From contig JAMXBD010000113.1 in NCBI GenBank assembly GCA_024138025.1, positions 1,116,001 through 1,180,000 of the forward strand: 64,000 nt of DNA. The letters run 5' to 3'. This DNA comes from Combretum micranthum (lineage: Eukaryota > Streptophyta > Magnoliopsida > Myrtales > Combretaceae). The notes under the pieces are model-generated. The model was not told the origin of the DNA. It ran no database searches and saw only the letters and a list, made by a program, of their open reading frames with translations. Both the position numbers and the translations under genes were made by a program. Positions 24,296 through 36,246 of this stretch are shown here, piece after piece. Every line of letters begins with the position of its first letter. Positions within the stretch are counted from its first letter, which is position 1.

Positions 24296-27063
24296 TGTCA
24301 CGCCCCAAAGGGTACCCTAAACGTGACAGTCCGCCACACTCGATATTTAAACTCAGGTAAGGCAACCTGAGCCTTCCCATGAGTTTGAAAATCGGGTTTG
24401 TAAGGCTCACTTTCAACATACAGGACCATACTTTGCTTCATAGTAGTTTAAGGAGACAACATAGCCAGAATGTAAATCATATCCGTTTCCTTTAGATCTA
24501 TTCTATTACATGAACTAAGGGGCATACCCCGTCAACAACGTTAAGAGTTCTTAGGCTCTCAAAATACCTTATGTTATCCTTCAAGCACTAATTTAGGAGA
24601 CTGATTACAAGTCGTGTCTACTTCTAGATCCTGGCCTCATCAAAAGCTCCTTAATGTCTAAGAGCTGTACCTGATGTTCGCGATTCCTCAGAGATAGCCA
24701 TAAGTATTCATACTGCAATAGGAAACTATTGGGGTATAAGCTACATTAGCTTAGTGAGTGAAAACTTCCGTATCGCAATTAAAACATAACATTCAAGCAA
24801 GTAGTTAATCAGTCATGTAAAAATGCATCAAACACGTGAATTCAACAAACATATGACCAGTCGGAAATCATATGTGGATGGACTTGTACCCTCCATCCCG
24901 GGTTAGCAGATTAACGAATCCTGCGGTACGACGCCGTTTAAGCTCACGGTCAATTGAACTATAATTTCGTTTTATGGATCACAATTAACTAACATATTCG
25001 TTTTATGGATCACGAAAAACCAACAAATGCTAATGCTCCATCCCCATCGTGATATAATGAGTTCAAGTTTATCTTTAATGTCTAATAATCAATTAAACCA
25101 ATTCTTTTAAGTGACCAAGCAATACTCGCAGGCAATCATTTCTACTCTACTATATAAACAATGATTTATCACCCGGCTTTGATATTCTTTAAATTTAATT
25201 CCACATATCAACAGCAGACAAATATAATTCCCAAATAACCCCATCATGCATACTCATTTTTGTTTTTGCTTAGCAACTAGTGCAGCTATCATTACAATCA
25301 CAAGTAATAATTGAAATTGGAAGTAATACTCACTCGGCCATGGTACGCCAGTCTCTCAGGTGGTAGGGATTTGTCGTTCTCGGGATCACCTACCAATTAA
25401 GAATAACCTAATGAGAACTTCATCACTTAACTAATTCAATCTATGCATCTAAACTAAGCAAAATCGTGATTCTCGCTATTTGTGGAAGTTCCAACTTAAA
25501 ACGGCCATAACTTGGTCATTTTAAGTCGGAATTTCACAAATTTTATATCGATTTCTATCTAGTTCGAAAGATCTATCTATTTCTAATATTAATTCCAAGT
25601 TTTGAAAACATTTAGGTCACGGAACAGAGGGATCAGATCTGATCTGTAACCTTTTTCCATTTTCGAAAAATTGTTTTGCACTTTGATTAAAATGTATTTA
25701 GTTGATGATTCATGTGTATATAAAATATGAATGAGTTCCTAACATGAATGACATGTGATGAGTCCAATATATGCATGATCTTGATGATTTTTGATAATGA
25801 GCATTTTCAAAATTCCTAAATCTCACAAGACTCCAACAAAACTAATTCTTGAAAATCTAATTTTCCAAGTTTGGTATCTCATTAGTATTTCGGGATTTCA
25901 TTCTTAAAATTTCCTTGTTATCTAAATAAAAATGAGTCCTCATCATCTATACTATCCAAGACCTTCATTTCCACATAAAAACTTACATTTTTCACTTTGC
26001 AAGTATGTTTTTAAATAGGCTTTTCACAAAAACTCGAATTTTAGAAAAATCCATCTCTTGCATGTTTCTTTTGAGAAAACTTGTATAATGCATCAAATTT
26101 TAGAGCTTTACTATATCCATTACCTAAGGACTTCATTTAACACATAAAACATTCATTTTTAGCTTGAATACTAGGTGTTTACATAGGCATCATCCAAAGT
26201 TACGAATTTAACAAGTTGAACACTAACTCAAAATTTTCCATCTTAATTCCACTACTTGTTTTACACATTACTCATATCAAACTCATTTCAACTTATAAAA
26301 ATCATTACTTAATAATACCTATTACTTATACCTTTCATTTTTCATGTAAAATATGAGTTTCGAAGTGGTTTCAAGGGTTTTTAAAATAGGTCTTACAATT
26401 CATACGAATTTTCCCTTGAACATTTCTAACAAAAATCTTTCCTTTTCAAGTTCCTTGTCTCATCTTCATAAAGATCTGGCAACTATCACATTTATATATA
26501 CAAGAATAAGCTTTTATGAGCATTAATGTATGAAAACACAAAATATCCATATGAACATGAATGTCAAGAAAAATATGAGTGTCTAAATGCTAGATCTACT
26601 ACTTGTAGTGCATGAAAGTGAGTTTAAAGACATGAGCATATATTTTTCATGCAAGATCTCTACTTTTATATGCATGAGCATAATAATACTTTAACAAAAA
26701 CTCATTAAACACAAGATCTACTCTTGTGATGGCTTGAGATTCATGTATTAATGTTTTTTTATTCCTAACACTTGCTCATGGGGATTTAAAGTGAAAACAC
26801 ACAAGAATACTCTTGCCATTACAAGATTAAGTAGTAACAGAGCTTGAAATCATCACCTAAAGGAAGTTTTGGAAGAAGGAAAGAAAACTTGAGTGTGTGT
26901 GTGAGGGAGGGGGAGGGTCACGGCAACTAGAGGGAGAGAAGAGAGTTTTTTCACTTTGTAAAAAATTGAAAAGAAAAAAAATGAAGAGAGAGAGTGAAAA
27001 TGAGTTTATATATTAAGTGTATTAGGGTTTGTTTGTATTAAAAGAAGGAAAATAAAACAAATA

Positions 27064-27098
<35 letters not shown>

Positions 27099-28450
27099 CT
27101 CATGCGCCGGCCATGAGGAGTGAGAGAGGGGAGTGAGTTGTTTTTATTTGAATTTGTAATTTGTGTAATAAAATGTAATAATTTAGTAGGAAACAAAATT
27201 TTTCTTGGAAAAGAAAATATAATGAGTAGTTGTAAAGATGTAAGAATAGGGCATGGGTAGTGTGTAGTGTAGGTTGTACTTGTGAATAGTGGTAAATAGT
27301 AGACAAGATATCTACTTTACCTGTAGTAAAGAAAATACGAGAAAAAGGCTATAATTGTAATTTTTATAGCTCGGAAAATTATAAAATTTATATTTTTGAA
27401 ATCCTTATAAAATTTCGATTCTAAGGAGTATTCAAAATATTTTTCTGAGTTTCTAGTCCGGGACTCGCTTTTCCGTAATTGAGCTTAGGAAGGCCCGGAA
27501 TAGAAAATTTTCCGAAATTAAAACTTTCTAAGGTTTGAAATATACCATAAAACAATAATCCACATTAAATTATTCTATAGAGGTTCTTGTATATAGAAGT
27601 CGAAGAAAAGCCGGACCTAGGGTTCCTAAGTTGCTTGCACTAACCCTATTTAGGGTTTTGGTTTCTGATTTACAGATTTTACCTGGTTATTAAAAAAACC
27701 GGGTTCACAAGCAATCCAAAATTAGTACAACTGAGGCACTTGAAATCCTTATGAATTTACGAGCCTAATGGTACTAATATCATATATCTAATGTTTCGAA
27801 TCATGGGGCACGCTTTTTGAAGTCTGTACCCAACCAGGTTTGAAATATATAGAAAACTCGCTAATCTTATATTTCAAAGCGTTCTAGAATTATTATGACC
27901 TAAACTATACTCTTTACTCATATTCCGGCCCCTTGGTGTAGGATTTCGGGATTGCCGGGTTTAACCTACTAGGGTTTCCGGGAAATTATTGGCTGCAGTT
28001 TTCCGGTTGACTTCCCGGTTTAGAACGTTGCCAACTCGGAAGCTGATGTTTTATATTGGTACAATGTATTTAATTTGAGAGTATTCATTCATTAATTTAT
28101 TTTCATAGGTATTTTATATCTCTTAACATTTTCGACATTCTTTAATCAAGTTTTAAATCTGAAGGTTTATCGTTACTTATTGTCTAATAAATTATTTTTA
28201 GGTTCTATATTACCCGATTTTACAAGTCAGGGTAAAGCATAGAGTCGTTACACGTAGTAGCTTTGGATTTGGGGACCATTAAGTTCCTATGTTACTTTTA
28301 AGGATTTTCTCTTTGTTTCGGATTAAGAAATTTCTAGACTTGTTTTAGATTTCAGGTTAGCTGAAGCTCGATTTTAATTGGGAGTCATTTTCAAAGTTTA
28401 TTTTAAATATTTATTTTGGAATTACTTACTGAAATTTTCCAGAGCTTACA
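24296..28450 (-). mobile_element. Insert A: 4.2-kb solo LTR inside the integrase
   Basis: The plus strand starts TGTCACGCCCC (24296) and ends GAGCTTACA (28450); read on the minus strand the LTR is TGTAAGCTC..GGGGCGTGACA. Flanking pentamers TGATG (24291-24295) and AGATG (28451-28455) match at 4 of 5 bases, as expected for an aged 5-bp duplication. Removing it joins host TYKHL to AS-FF-EGMKKD, restoring the integrase reading apart from one lost base and one stop. It is the same family as LTR B (inverted). No PBS, PPT or ORF is present, so it is a solo LTR. Confidence 0.88.
27066..27095 (+). repeat. 30-nt guanine homopolymer within LTR A
   Basis: An unbroken run of 30 G lies just downstream of the LTR TATA/leader region (in LTR orientation a C-run). 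LTR B has only short C-clusters (CCTCCTCCCC) at the equivalent place near 16930. Confidence 0.9.
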
Positions 28451-28455
28451 AGATG

Positions 28456-30246
28456 TTTATAGGTCTTAAGAACACCAAAATGACCTGAAGCTGGTGAACT
28501 ATGAAACTCTTGTAGTAGAATAGGAATGACTTTAGATTGAGGCACCAAAAACATTCGAGTCCCATAATATAATAAGTCATTCTTCCATTGTAATACCCAC
28601 TTCATAGCTTTTCCCTTCTGTAGGTTAGACAATAGAGATTGGAATGCTGGTAAGTTCACATACTCTTTCTTAAGATCACCAAGTATCTGAAAATTGGGCA
28701 TCGAAATAGCAAAATAATTGCCCTGATCATCAATTTGTCTAGACAGTGAGTCAGCAACAACATTTTCTTGTTTAGATTTATAGGACATGGAATAAGAATA
28801 GCCTAGCAACTTAGACAAATATTTATGCCGTTCTGGAGTTTGAATTATCTTTGATAAGATCTCTTTCAAACTGTAATGGTCAGTTTTAATAGAAAAATGA
28901 ACCCCCAACAAATACTGTCGCTACTTTATCACAGCTTCCACTATTGCACATAGTTGCTTGACATAGGTAGAAGCTTTTCGTAAGTGCATAGGGAGTTTTT
29001 TATTGAAATATGCAACCGGTTGATTGTTCTGAAGAAGAACGGCACCAATTCTTGCCCCATAAGTGTTTATTTCTACTGTGAAATGCTGAGAAAAATCCGG
29101 TAAACTGAGGATAGGAGCCTCACACAATTTATTCTTGAGCTGTATGAAAGCCTGAACAGCATCTGGGCTCCATGAAAAATGGTCTTTTTGTAACATGTCA
29201 ATGAGTGGCCCAACAATAGATGCATAGTTTTTTATAAACCTTCTATAGTAGCCTGATAACCCTAAGAAAGCTCTCAATTCTTTTACTGTAGATTGTCTAG
29301 GCCATGCTTTAATAGCTTCAACTTTGGTAGGATCTGGTTCAACACCACTATTGCTCACTATGTATCCTAAATAGTCAATTTTTGGTTGACCAAAAGAACA
29401 ATTACTTTCCTTCAAGTAAAATTGATGTTCAAGTAAAATTTGAAACACCCTTGTAAAGTGCTGAACATGTAATTCTACTGACGAGCTATATACCAAAATA
29501 TCATGAAAGAAAACTGTAACAAATTTTCTAAGATGTGGTTTGAAAATATTATTCATAATGGCTTGGAATGTAGCCGGAGTGTTGCTCAATCCGAAAGGCA
29601 TTACAAGAAACTCATAATGTCCTTCATGGGTTCTGAATGTTGTTTTCCCAATATCCTCTTCATGCATGAGAATCTGATGGTATCCAGATCGCAAATCTAG
29701 CTTAGAAAATATTGATGCACCATGTAACTTATCTAAAAGTTCATCCACTGTAGGTATTGGGTACTTATCCTTAATGGTGGCCTGATTTAAAGCACGATAG
29801 TCTATACAAAGACGCCAAGATCCATCCTTTTTCTTAACCAATAACATTGGTGAAGAGAAAGGACTAATACTGTCTCGGATGATACCCTGTGACAACACGT
29901 CTCTCACTTGCTTCTCAATTTTATTTTTCTGAAAATGTGGATACCTATATGGCTTGACATTTATAGGTTTAGTCCCATCTTCTAAAAAAGTTCTATGTTG
30001 GACTTGGCATAAAGGAGGCAAGGATGATGGTGTCTCAAAAATCTTAGCAAATTTGCCCAACACCTCTTTAATTGTTGTATTGTTGGTGGATTGAGTTGCT
30101 GAATCTACCTTCTCAGTCTCTAATGAAAAACAATATGCCATTGCATTCATATGGAACATTCTTCGTAGTTGATGGGCAGTGACTATTGTTGGCAATGCAT
30201 GTTGACCATATAAAGACACCTTAGTACCCTTGTTATCAAATGCCAA
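28456..30246 (-). pseudogene. Reverse transcriptase and RNase H of the gypsy chromovirus
   Basis: A 441-codon open stretch (28921-30246) carries the RT core: ISPFSSPMLLVKKKDGSWR, DYRALNQATIKDKYPIP, the SKLDLRSGYHQI motif and MPFGLSNTPATFQ. The catalytic F(F/Y)DDIL box reads FFHDIL, so one of the two metal-binding Asp is lost. The connection FLGLSGYYRRFI follows. RNase H follows, but its first Asp motif reads TVEINTYGARIGAVL instead of the usual TD.SG form. A TAG replaces Trp at the 28921 border (IK*RQYLLG), and the frame then continues through RNase H (FSIKTDHYSLKEIL, VVADSLSRQ) to the A insertion. Dead enzyme. Confidence 0.92.
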
Positions 30247-30248
30247 TG

Positions 30249-30570
30249 TTAAGGAGTTGTAGTCAATGGTAACAGGACCGACTGCTTAAGCCATTGCACT
30301 CCTAAAACCACCTCAGCCCCTTCAATGGGCAGAACATAAAATGGTACTTTAAAATGAATTCCTTGAATATTCATAGGAACATCCAAACACTGACCCTCAC
30401 ACATTAACTTTGACCCATCTCCAATCATGACATTAAGAGAAGCAGTATGGAATACAGTTAAGTTCAAATGTTTGACTACTCTAGACTATAAAAAATTATG
30501 TGTGCTACCAATATTCACTAAAATAGAAATATGATGATTGTTAATTTGACCTAAAAAGCGTAAAGTCTGT
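30249..30570 (-). pseudogene. Aspartic protease region of the gypsy chromovirus
   Basis: The minus strand reads LVNIGSTHNF where gypsy proteases have LVDSGSTHNF, so the catalytic Asp is now Asn and the Ser is Ile. A TAG follows three codons later. The C-terminal half (FYVLPIEGAEVVLGVQWL) keeps the usual LG..WL ending. A one-base shift near 30285 separates it from the RT frame. Confidence 0.8.
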
Positions 30571-31661
30571 GGGATGGATATTCCAGCCAAAGCATGCAAG
30601 CTAATCATCCCTGAATCCTCCTAAGGCCCTACATCCTCATAATGTGAATTCCCAATATCATGCCCTCATAATCAACATTCTTGTCATCTTCATTCATGGG
30701 TCATTAGCAACAAAAATTTGGATTTACATTTGTGATTGCGATGGTACTTTTCATTCACAATTGTAGCATAAACCCTTTCACATCGTGGCACCATCTCTTC
30801 AAGGGTCAACTTTCTAATTGGTATAATTGATTTTGCAGGAACAGAATTGGAAGAAAAAGCAGTAGTAGAGGTAGGCACAGAAGAGGAAAATTTAGGTGAG
30901 GCTTTGGAAAACAGAATAGATGAATAGGCTGAAGAAGGTATGTATTTAAAAATGATTTGAATGTGAAGATTTGAATATGTTGCAAACTTAGATTCATAAA
31001 TGCATGCCAGAGACATTGCATCTAGTAAAGAAGTAGGTTTGGCAACTTGAACTTCTCGCCTAATTTCAGGTTTAAGACCTAAAATGAAGCAATTGGTCAA
31101 AAAAGATTCTGGTAACTCAGTGATTTGATTAGAAAGGTGATGAAAATGAGATTGGTAGTCAGAAACAATGGTGGACTGTGACAATTTAGAAAGTTAGCCC
31201 TGAATATCCTCATATGAAGGAGGACCAAATCTATTTGAAATCGATTTCTTGAAATTGGTCCAGGAGTTTAATTGCTGGTTATCATACATCCATTGATACC
31301 AATCTAAGGCATCTCCCTTCAAAGCAAAAGAAGCAATGGTGATGCGTTGTTCATCCTGAATGTGATGAAAATTAAAGAATTGATCAGTCTCGAATACCCA
31401 ACCACATACATCTTCCCCACTGAATTTGGGAATTTCCAATTTGATGCCTTTTAAGATATCATTGCCTTCGATAATGGAAGATGATGACTCATTAACAATA
31501 GGACAATTATGAGTCTGATTCCTCTCTGTCAACAATGCAACAAACTTCTATTGAATGGTATCCATTAACAAGGAAATTTTCTGATCCAAATCGTGATTCA
31601 ATTGTTGTTGCAGCTTATCAAATCTATCTTCTAACATGGTATTTCTTGTCTCAGGTGCCAT
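30571..31661 (-). pseudogene. gag of the gypsy chromovirus
   Basis: The likely start is the ATG at 31661 (minus), 44 bases inside the LTR. An N-terminal coiled region is followed by the gag core with IPKFSGEDVCGWVFETDQFF and ALDWYQW, which packages retroelement RNA. In-frame stops at 31548-31550 (TAG for CAG) and 31194-31196 (TAA for CAA) break it. Near the end, EKYHRNHKCKSK is the second half of a CCHC zinc knuckle whose first two cysteines are no longer present. The frame is further disturbed from 30690 on. Confidence 0.85.
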
Positions 31662-31687
31662 GGATGAAAGAATGAAATGGCAAACAA

Positions 31688-31705
31688 CTCAACGAGAGCA
31701 CCAAA
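31688..31705 (-). other. Primer binding site of the gypsy chromovirus
   Basis: Immediately inside the 5' LTR the minus strand reads TTTGGTGCTCTCGTTGAG. Its position next to the LTR end (..CGTCA) makes it the primer binding site. The matching tRNA was not determined; it is not the common initiator-Met sequence. Confidence 0.65.
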
Positions 31706-32139
31706 TGACGGACCTTGCTATGATTAAGCCCAGTTCGGTTATAACCCTAAAGCTCACTCTTCCTATCGACAGAATTCACTCGTAAGTCTCACACCTCTCT
31801 CTTCTTTCCTCTTTCTGAATTAGGGATTCTAACTCTTTCTAACTAGTTCTTTGTGTTTATGTGCTTCGAGTGCATGCAGGCGTACTTGGCTATTTCAAGA
31901 AGCCACTCTCCAATCTTACACAAGACTCAACATGATCAGGGGGATAACTCATCCTTTTCCCTATTTCGTTTATTTATAGTGTGATGTTTGTTATGCTGTT
32001 TACAGTTTGTTTTACGATTTGTTTGAGATTTCCTATATCTTGTTATTACAACTGGTAATCTGTATGTCAATTTTGTTACACATAGTCTTTAAGCCAATTA
32101 GGCTTCTTGTAATGACGTGTACTTCTATTTATTGTATCA
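31706..32139 (-). repeat. 5' LTR of the gypsy chromovirus
   Basis: 434 bp, matching 14205-14638 end to end, followed outside by the target duplication ATATA (32140-32144). It would carry the promoter of the element. Confidence 0.9.
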
Positions 32140-32144
32140 ATATA

Positions 32145-33502
32145 CGAGATATTATGATTTTTTATATTAATCGCGTGTATAAATCGTAATATCAAATTTT
32201 ACTATGGTCATAATATCGCATTTCATAAAGCAATATAACTTTTCAATATATGTTGCATTTTTTTTTTCATGATGTAGCATCGCACTAAATCAAATGAATG
32301 ATGACATAGCTATATGGACTTACTCCACGTGGGTTTCACATACCAACACACTGGTCATGATCAGAAAGTCATTGGGTTTTGTATCCTACATCCAAAACTT
32401 AATTAAAATGATAACTCCGGGTTTTGTGCATCAAATCCAAAAATCAATTAAGATAACACTGAAAATCGTCCACTGTGGTAGTTTTGCACAGTGTTGTGGT
32501 TTTTAGACACGATACACATATATCTAATTTTATATAATGATTATAATGCATGATTTACGTTTGATAATTACTATTCACACATCTCGTGTTACAAATGCAA
32601 TTTTAAAGCTGTATTTTGGTAATTAATTTTAATTCAATGTTATTTAAATAGTTACTTTCAAAAAGAGTCCTAAACAAGAAATAATTTATGAGAACTTACT
32701 TTGTAAAGGAAAACTACATTACTCCTCATTTAATTATTATGTAATTATCTTTGAGAAATAGTTGAATAGTTTAGAGTAGTAGTCGTTGTAGTTAATTAGC
32801 CAGGGTAGCTAGACCGACTCAACAAATACCCGTTGCTAGAAGTTAACTTGATTGTACTCTTAATTTTATTTGATATAGTGAAACGCAACAGGTGAAAGAA
32901 AGGATTGACTAACAAGGAGAAATCGTGATATATTGCTGTGCCTAATCTTCTTTCCTTGCTCTTTTATTTTGACACATTTATATTATTATTCGTTTGAATT
33001 TGTTTCATGCCATTAGCATTGCAAATTTAAGAGGGACTTCACATAAAACAATTAGAATAAGTTTAATTTTAAATACAATCAATAATTCATACCCCTCTTG
33101 GTCGTGCATTCAAAACTTATGAAGTATTTATGAAAGATATAACGTGAGAATTGTTTTTTTTTTTTTATATTTATCAATTAACATCTTTTTTGTTGTTTTG
33201 CAAGTAAATAACAACTTTTGATGAAGCAAATAAATTTTTATTAGCATTTTTTTTATGTATTTAGCATAGATAATGTATTTGTACAGTTATATATTTTAAA
33301 AAAAATTTAGACTATTTATACATTTTTTCCTTTTCTTTCATTGTTTAAGTGTAATTTTTTTAAAATCTTTAGTCATGGGTGCTATATAAACATATTATAA
33401 AATGTAATTAACATATTTACAAAATTTACATGATTCCCCATACCTGATAAAAAAAAAAAAAAAAAAAAAAAGCCATGATCCGTTGTTAAAGTTCAGCCAA
33501 TG
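32145..33502. other. AT-rich intergenic DNA
   Basis: Continues the locus interrupted at 14200. It contains scattered TATCGCA/ATCGCAC words (about 32212 and 32279), like the hairpin region at 11.8 kb, and a 22-nt A-run near 33450. No gene recognised. Confidence 0.35.
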
Positions 33503-33510
33503 CCCTAGTC

Positions 33511-34345
33511 AGACATGGGTAAGGTCAATTTCAAATTGGAAACCAAACCAAAATTATTACCCGTGGTTTTGGAATCAGAATCAGATTGGATATCAGTTTT
33601 ATAATTTGCTATGAAACCATTGGTTCTTGGATAGTATCAAGGTCAAGAACCAGTGGAATCGGCTGTTCCTATTCAGTTCCTTAAAAAGAAAAAAACCTGC
33701 TAGCATCATGGTTTGAATGGGGAAAGAGAAAAAAATACACACACATCTAATGCCCATGTCCTACATTTACAAGGGATTTGACATAGGGATAATGCAAATA
33801 GGAGGGGGCCTGGGAGTAGGTGCTAGCTTTGTTGGGGGGTGGCGGTGAGATTTGTCAGAAAAATCATTTAAAGTTTACTCAAAGGAATGCAATTGAGTGA
33901 ATTATTTCTTAGAGTGGGTAGAAATTTTTAAATATGCACAATTCAATTGCATTTAATAGACTACAGAAACAGCCTACATGAAATGAGTTAATATAGAAAT
34001 ATTTGAAATTTATACATTATCGATGAAACAATTTTAGTGTATAAATTCATATTTTATATAACATTTTGTTTCGTTTCTACCATTTGAAAAATAAAAAAAA
34101 TCTGTCTATTTTTTCCTCTTTACATTGTAGTATCTCATAGAAAAAATATAAATCCACAATTTTTGGTCTTTTTTTTTCTCTATCATCGTAAATTTAAAAA
34201 AAAAATAAAAATATCGGTTCTTCAGTTTTGAAACCGGACCAAGACCCAGGCTTTATGATTCCAGTTGCCGTTTCCAATTTTTTGAAATTAGAATTGTCGG
34301 TTCCGGTTCTTGTTCAGACCAGTTTGAAACCGGTGCAGATGTTTA
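33511..34345. mobile_element. hAT-like MITE built of AACCGGTTCC-type repeats
   Basis: The flanks CCCTAGTC (33503-33510) and ACTTAGTC (34346-34353) agree at 6 of 8 bases, consistent with an aged 8-bp duplication. The ends AGACATGGG and, inverted, TAAACATCTGC are loosely alike. Both arms carry GGAACC/GGTTCC and AACCGG words in opposite orientation, with an AT-rich centre. The 82-codon open frame at 34228 lies in the right arm and is not a gene. Confidence 0.5.
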
Positions 34346-34353
34346 ACTTAGTC

Positions 34354-35400
34354 GAGCACGGTTTCTCATATCAAAATGCACAAAGAAATCAAGTCATGAT
34401 TAACAATATATTTAAATGGCAAAAAGAAGTAATAAGTATAAAAATGCAATTTATAGCAAGTCATTTTACAGCTTGATTTGTTTATGCGTTATTTGATATA
34501 TGTGGTAGTTTGACATTGCAATAATGTTCTCTTATCTGACGTTATAGCTTACTCTTCGTTGGATTTGAATTTCAACTGTTACAAGCTCGAGGACACAAAA
34601 AACACGAAAAGAAAAATTGGGCTAGAGTAAATTGTGTATATATATTTTATAAATCTTTTTCATAAAGTTTATAATAATCTACAAGTTTAAACTTTTAAAA
34701 TTATTAATTTTTAGCTTTAGAAAATTTCAAATATAATTCTCATTATTTAATTTTTTTTTTATTGTGGTCTTTAACCATTATTTAAATACCATGAAGGCTA
34801 AGGTCAAGATACATATAGATAGTCCATAGAGTAGAAGCTCCATTTTTAGTTAATGCTGCTAAACCCAAATTTCATCCGTTGATTGTTGAACTAAATAAAA
34901 CCCTAACTTTTTTTTTTAATCAAATAAAAGAAAACAAATGGGCTCTACAATCATCATCAAAAGCCAAATGATATGATCATTGGTCGGACCTGCATATGCT
35001 CATAGAAACGTGCAAAATAAAAGACATAGAAAAGGCTTTCTGGTTTTATCTCAGCAGTTTTGGAGCAAATCTACGGGATTCAGGTGGACCAGGTACTCGA
35101 ATTTAATTCGCTGTAGTAGCTGGTGAATTTGAAAAGTGATATAAATTGAGTAAACCCTGAAATTACATCAAGGCATAACATGCCACATATAGCACTTGTG
35201 TATTATGCTCAGACTATCCTAGAAAGAAACTATTTATGTCAAACAATTGCAAGCTAATTTTAGATTTTGAAATCGCTTAATCAGATTCTTGAGACAACTG
35301 GATTTAAAAGCGAAGAAACAATATTTTTACAAAATCATTTACTAATTCACACTCATGAGTAGATAATTTTTCTCGTAAACTACTCTCTTAATTAGTTCAA
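34354..35400. other. AT-rich intergenic DNA, nothing recognised
   Basis: No gene, RNA or repeat with defined ends was found. Confidence 0.35.
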
Positions 35401-36246
35401 CCTTTACAAAACAACATAAAGTCAGGTATCTTATATACCTGTCTTGATAGTAAAATAAAGTTTTAAAAACTTATTACAAAACATATGAGCTCCACTAGGC
35501 TCTTAAAGATTTACAACATATAAAAAGATAATTCTGTATATAAACAAAGAAAATAAAAACGAGTGATATTTAACTCGTATCACTCTTCAACAAACTTCTT
35601 CAAATTCTTCCCGTAAACCTAATTCAATCATTATCATCAGCATAATCATCATCATCATCACCTGGAAACAAACAACAATGAGCTGAAACCTAATACACAG
35701 GAACGCAAGCACCCACAAGATGGCACACAAGCTTATACTAATGCAATGCAACAAATAGCAGTTTATTATTTTTAAATTAAAGTAAAACAAGCAAATTGGA
35801 AAGCTCATACTCGAAGCAGCCTTGGAAATCTGGAGTCCCGAGTAACAACAGCTGTTCAAGGGGTTGATATAGGTAGCTCATATAACTATATTTCTTATAT
35901 GATATACCAGGAAAGGAAAATAGCCTCATTTAGGGCTTATAAGCTTTACATATCTTTACTTATCTCAGTCCATAATGTCATTTTATTCAACTGGTTCCAT
36001 AAATGTGAACTAAACCATATTATTTCCTTCCAAGCTTAACTAAACATTACGCCCTATCGACTACTCGTTGAGCCACTTATGAATTGTCATTATACTATGA
36101 CATACCATTGCATCATGGTAGGGGAGTGGCTCTAACTACCGTGCTTAGCTCCAAGTAAGGTTGTTGCTTTTCAGACCATATTCAATGACACAGGTACAAA
36201 CAACAATCATTAATTGAGCCATCTTTAAGTTTTAAATCATTAGGAA
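35400..36246 (-). mobile_element. Remnant of an F-type LTR (minus strand), cut by LTR C
   Basis: The stretch 36070-36240 resembles the reverse complement of insert F around 22380-22530. Shared pieces are CCACTTATGAA, the GGGGAGTGGCTCTAACTACC region, GCTTAGCTCC and the CAGACCATATTCAATG region. Weaker resemblance continues to about 35440. The similarity stops where LTR C begins. The left border is not defined. Confidence 0.5.

Larger units (their letters stand above)
14205..32139 (-). mobile_element. Ty3/gypsy chromovirus (minus strand), decayed and twice interrupted
   Basis: Complete element limits are visible. A 434-bp LTR at each end starts TGATACAAT and ends GGTCC(G/A)TCA on the minus strand. 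The perfect 5-bp target duplication ATATA lies at 14200-14204 and 32140-32144. The PBS is next to the right (5') LTR and the PPT next to the left (3') LTR. Between them, right to left, come gag, protease, RT, RNase H, integrase and a chromodomain tail, the Ty3/gypsy order. Removing insert F (14941-23492) and insert A (24296-28450 plus a 5-bp duplication) leaves about 5.2 kb, a normal size. All coding parts are broken, so it is dead. The LTRs differ mostly by transitions and look about nine-tenths identical by eye, so the insertion is not recent. Confidence 0.92.
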
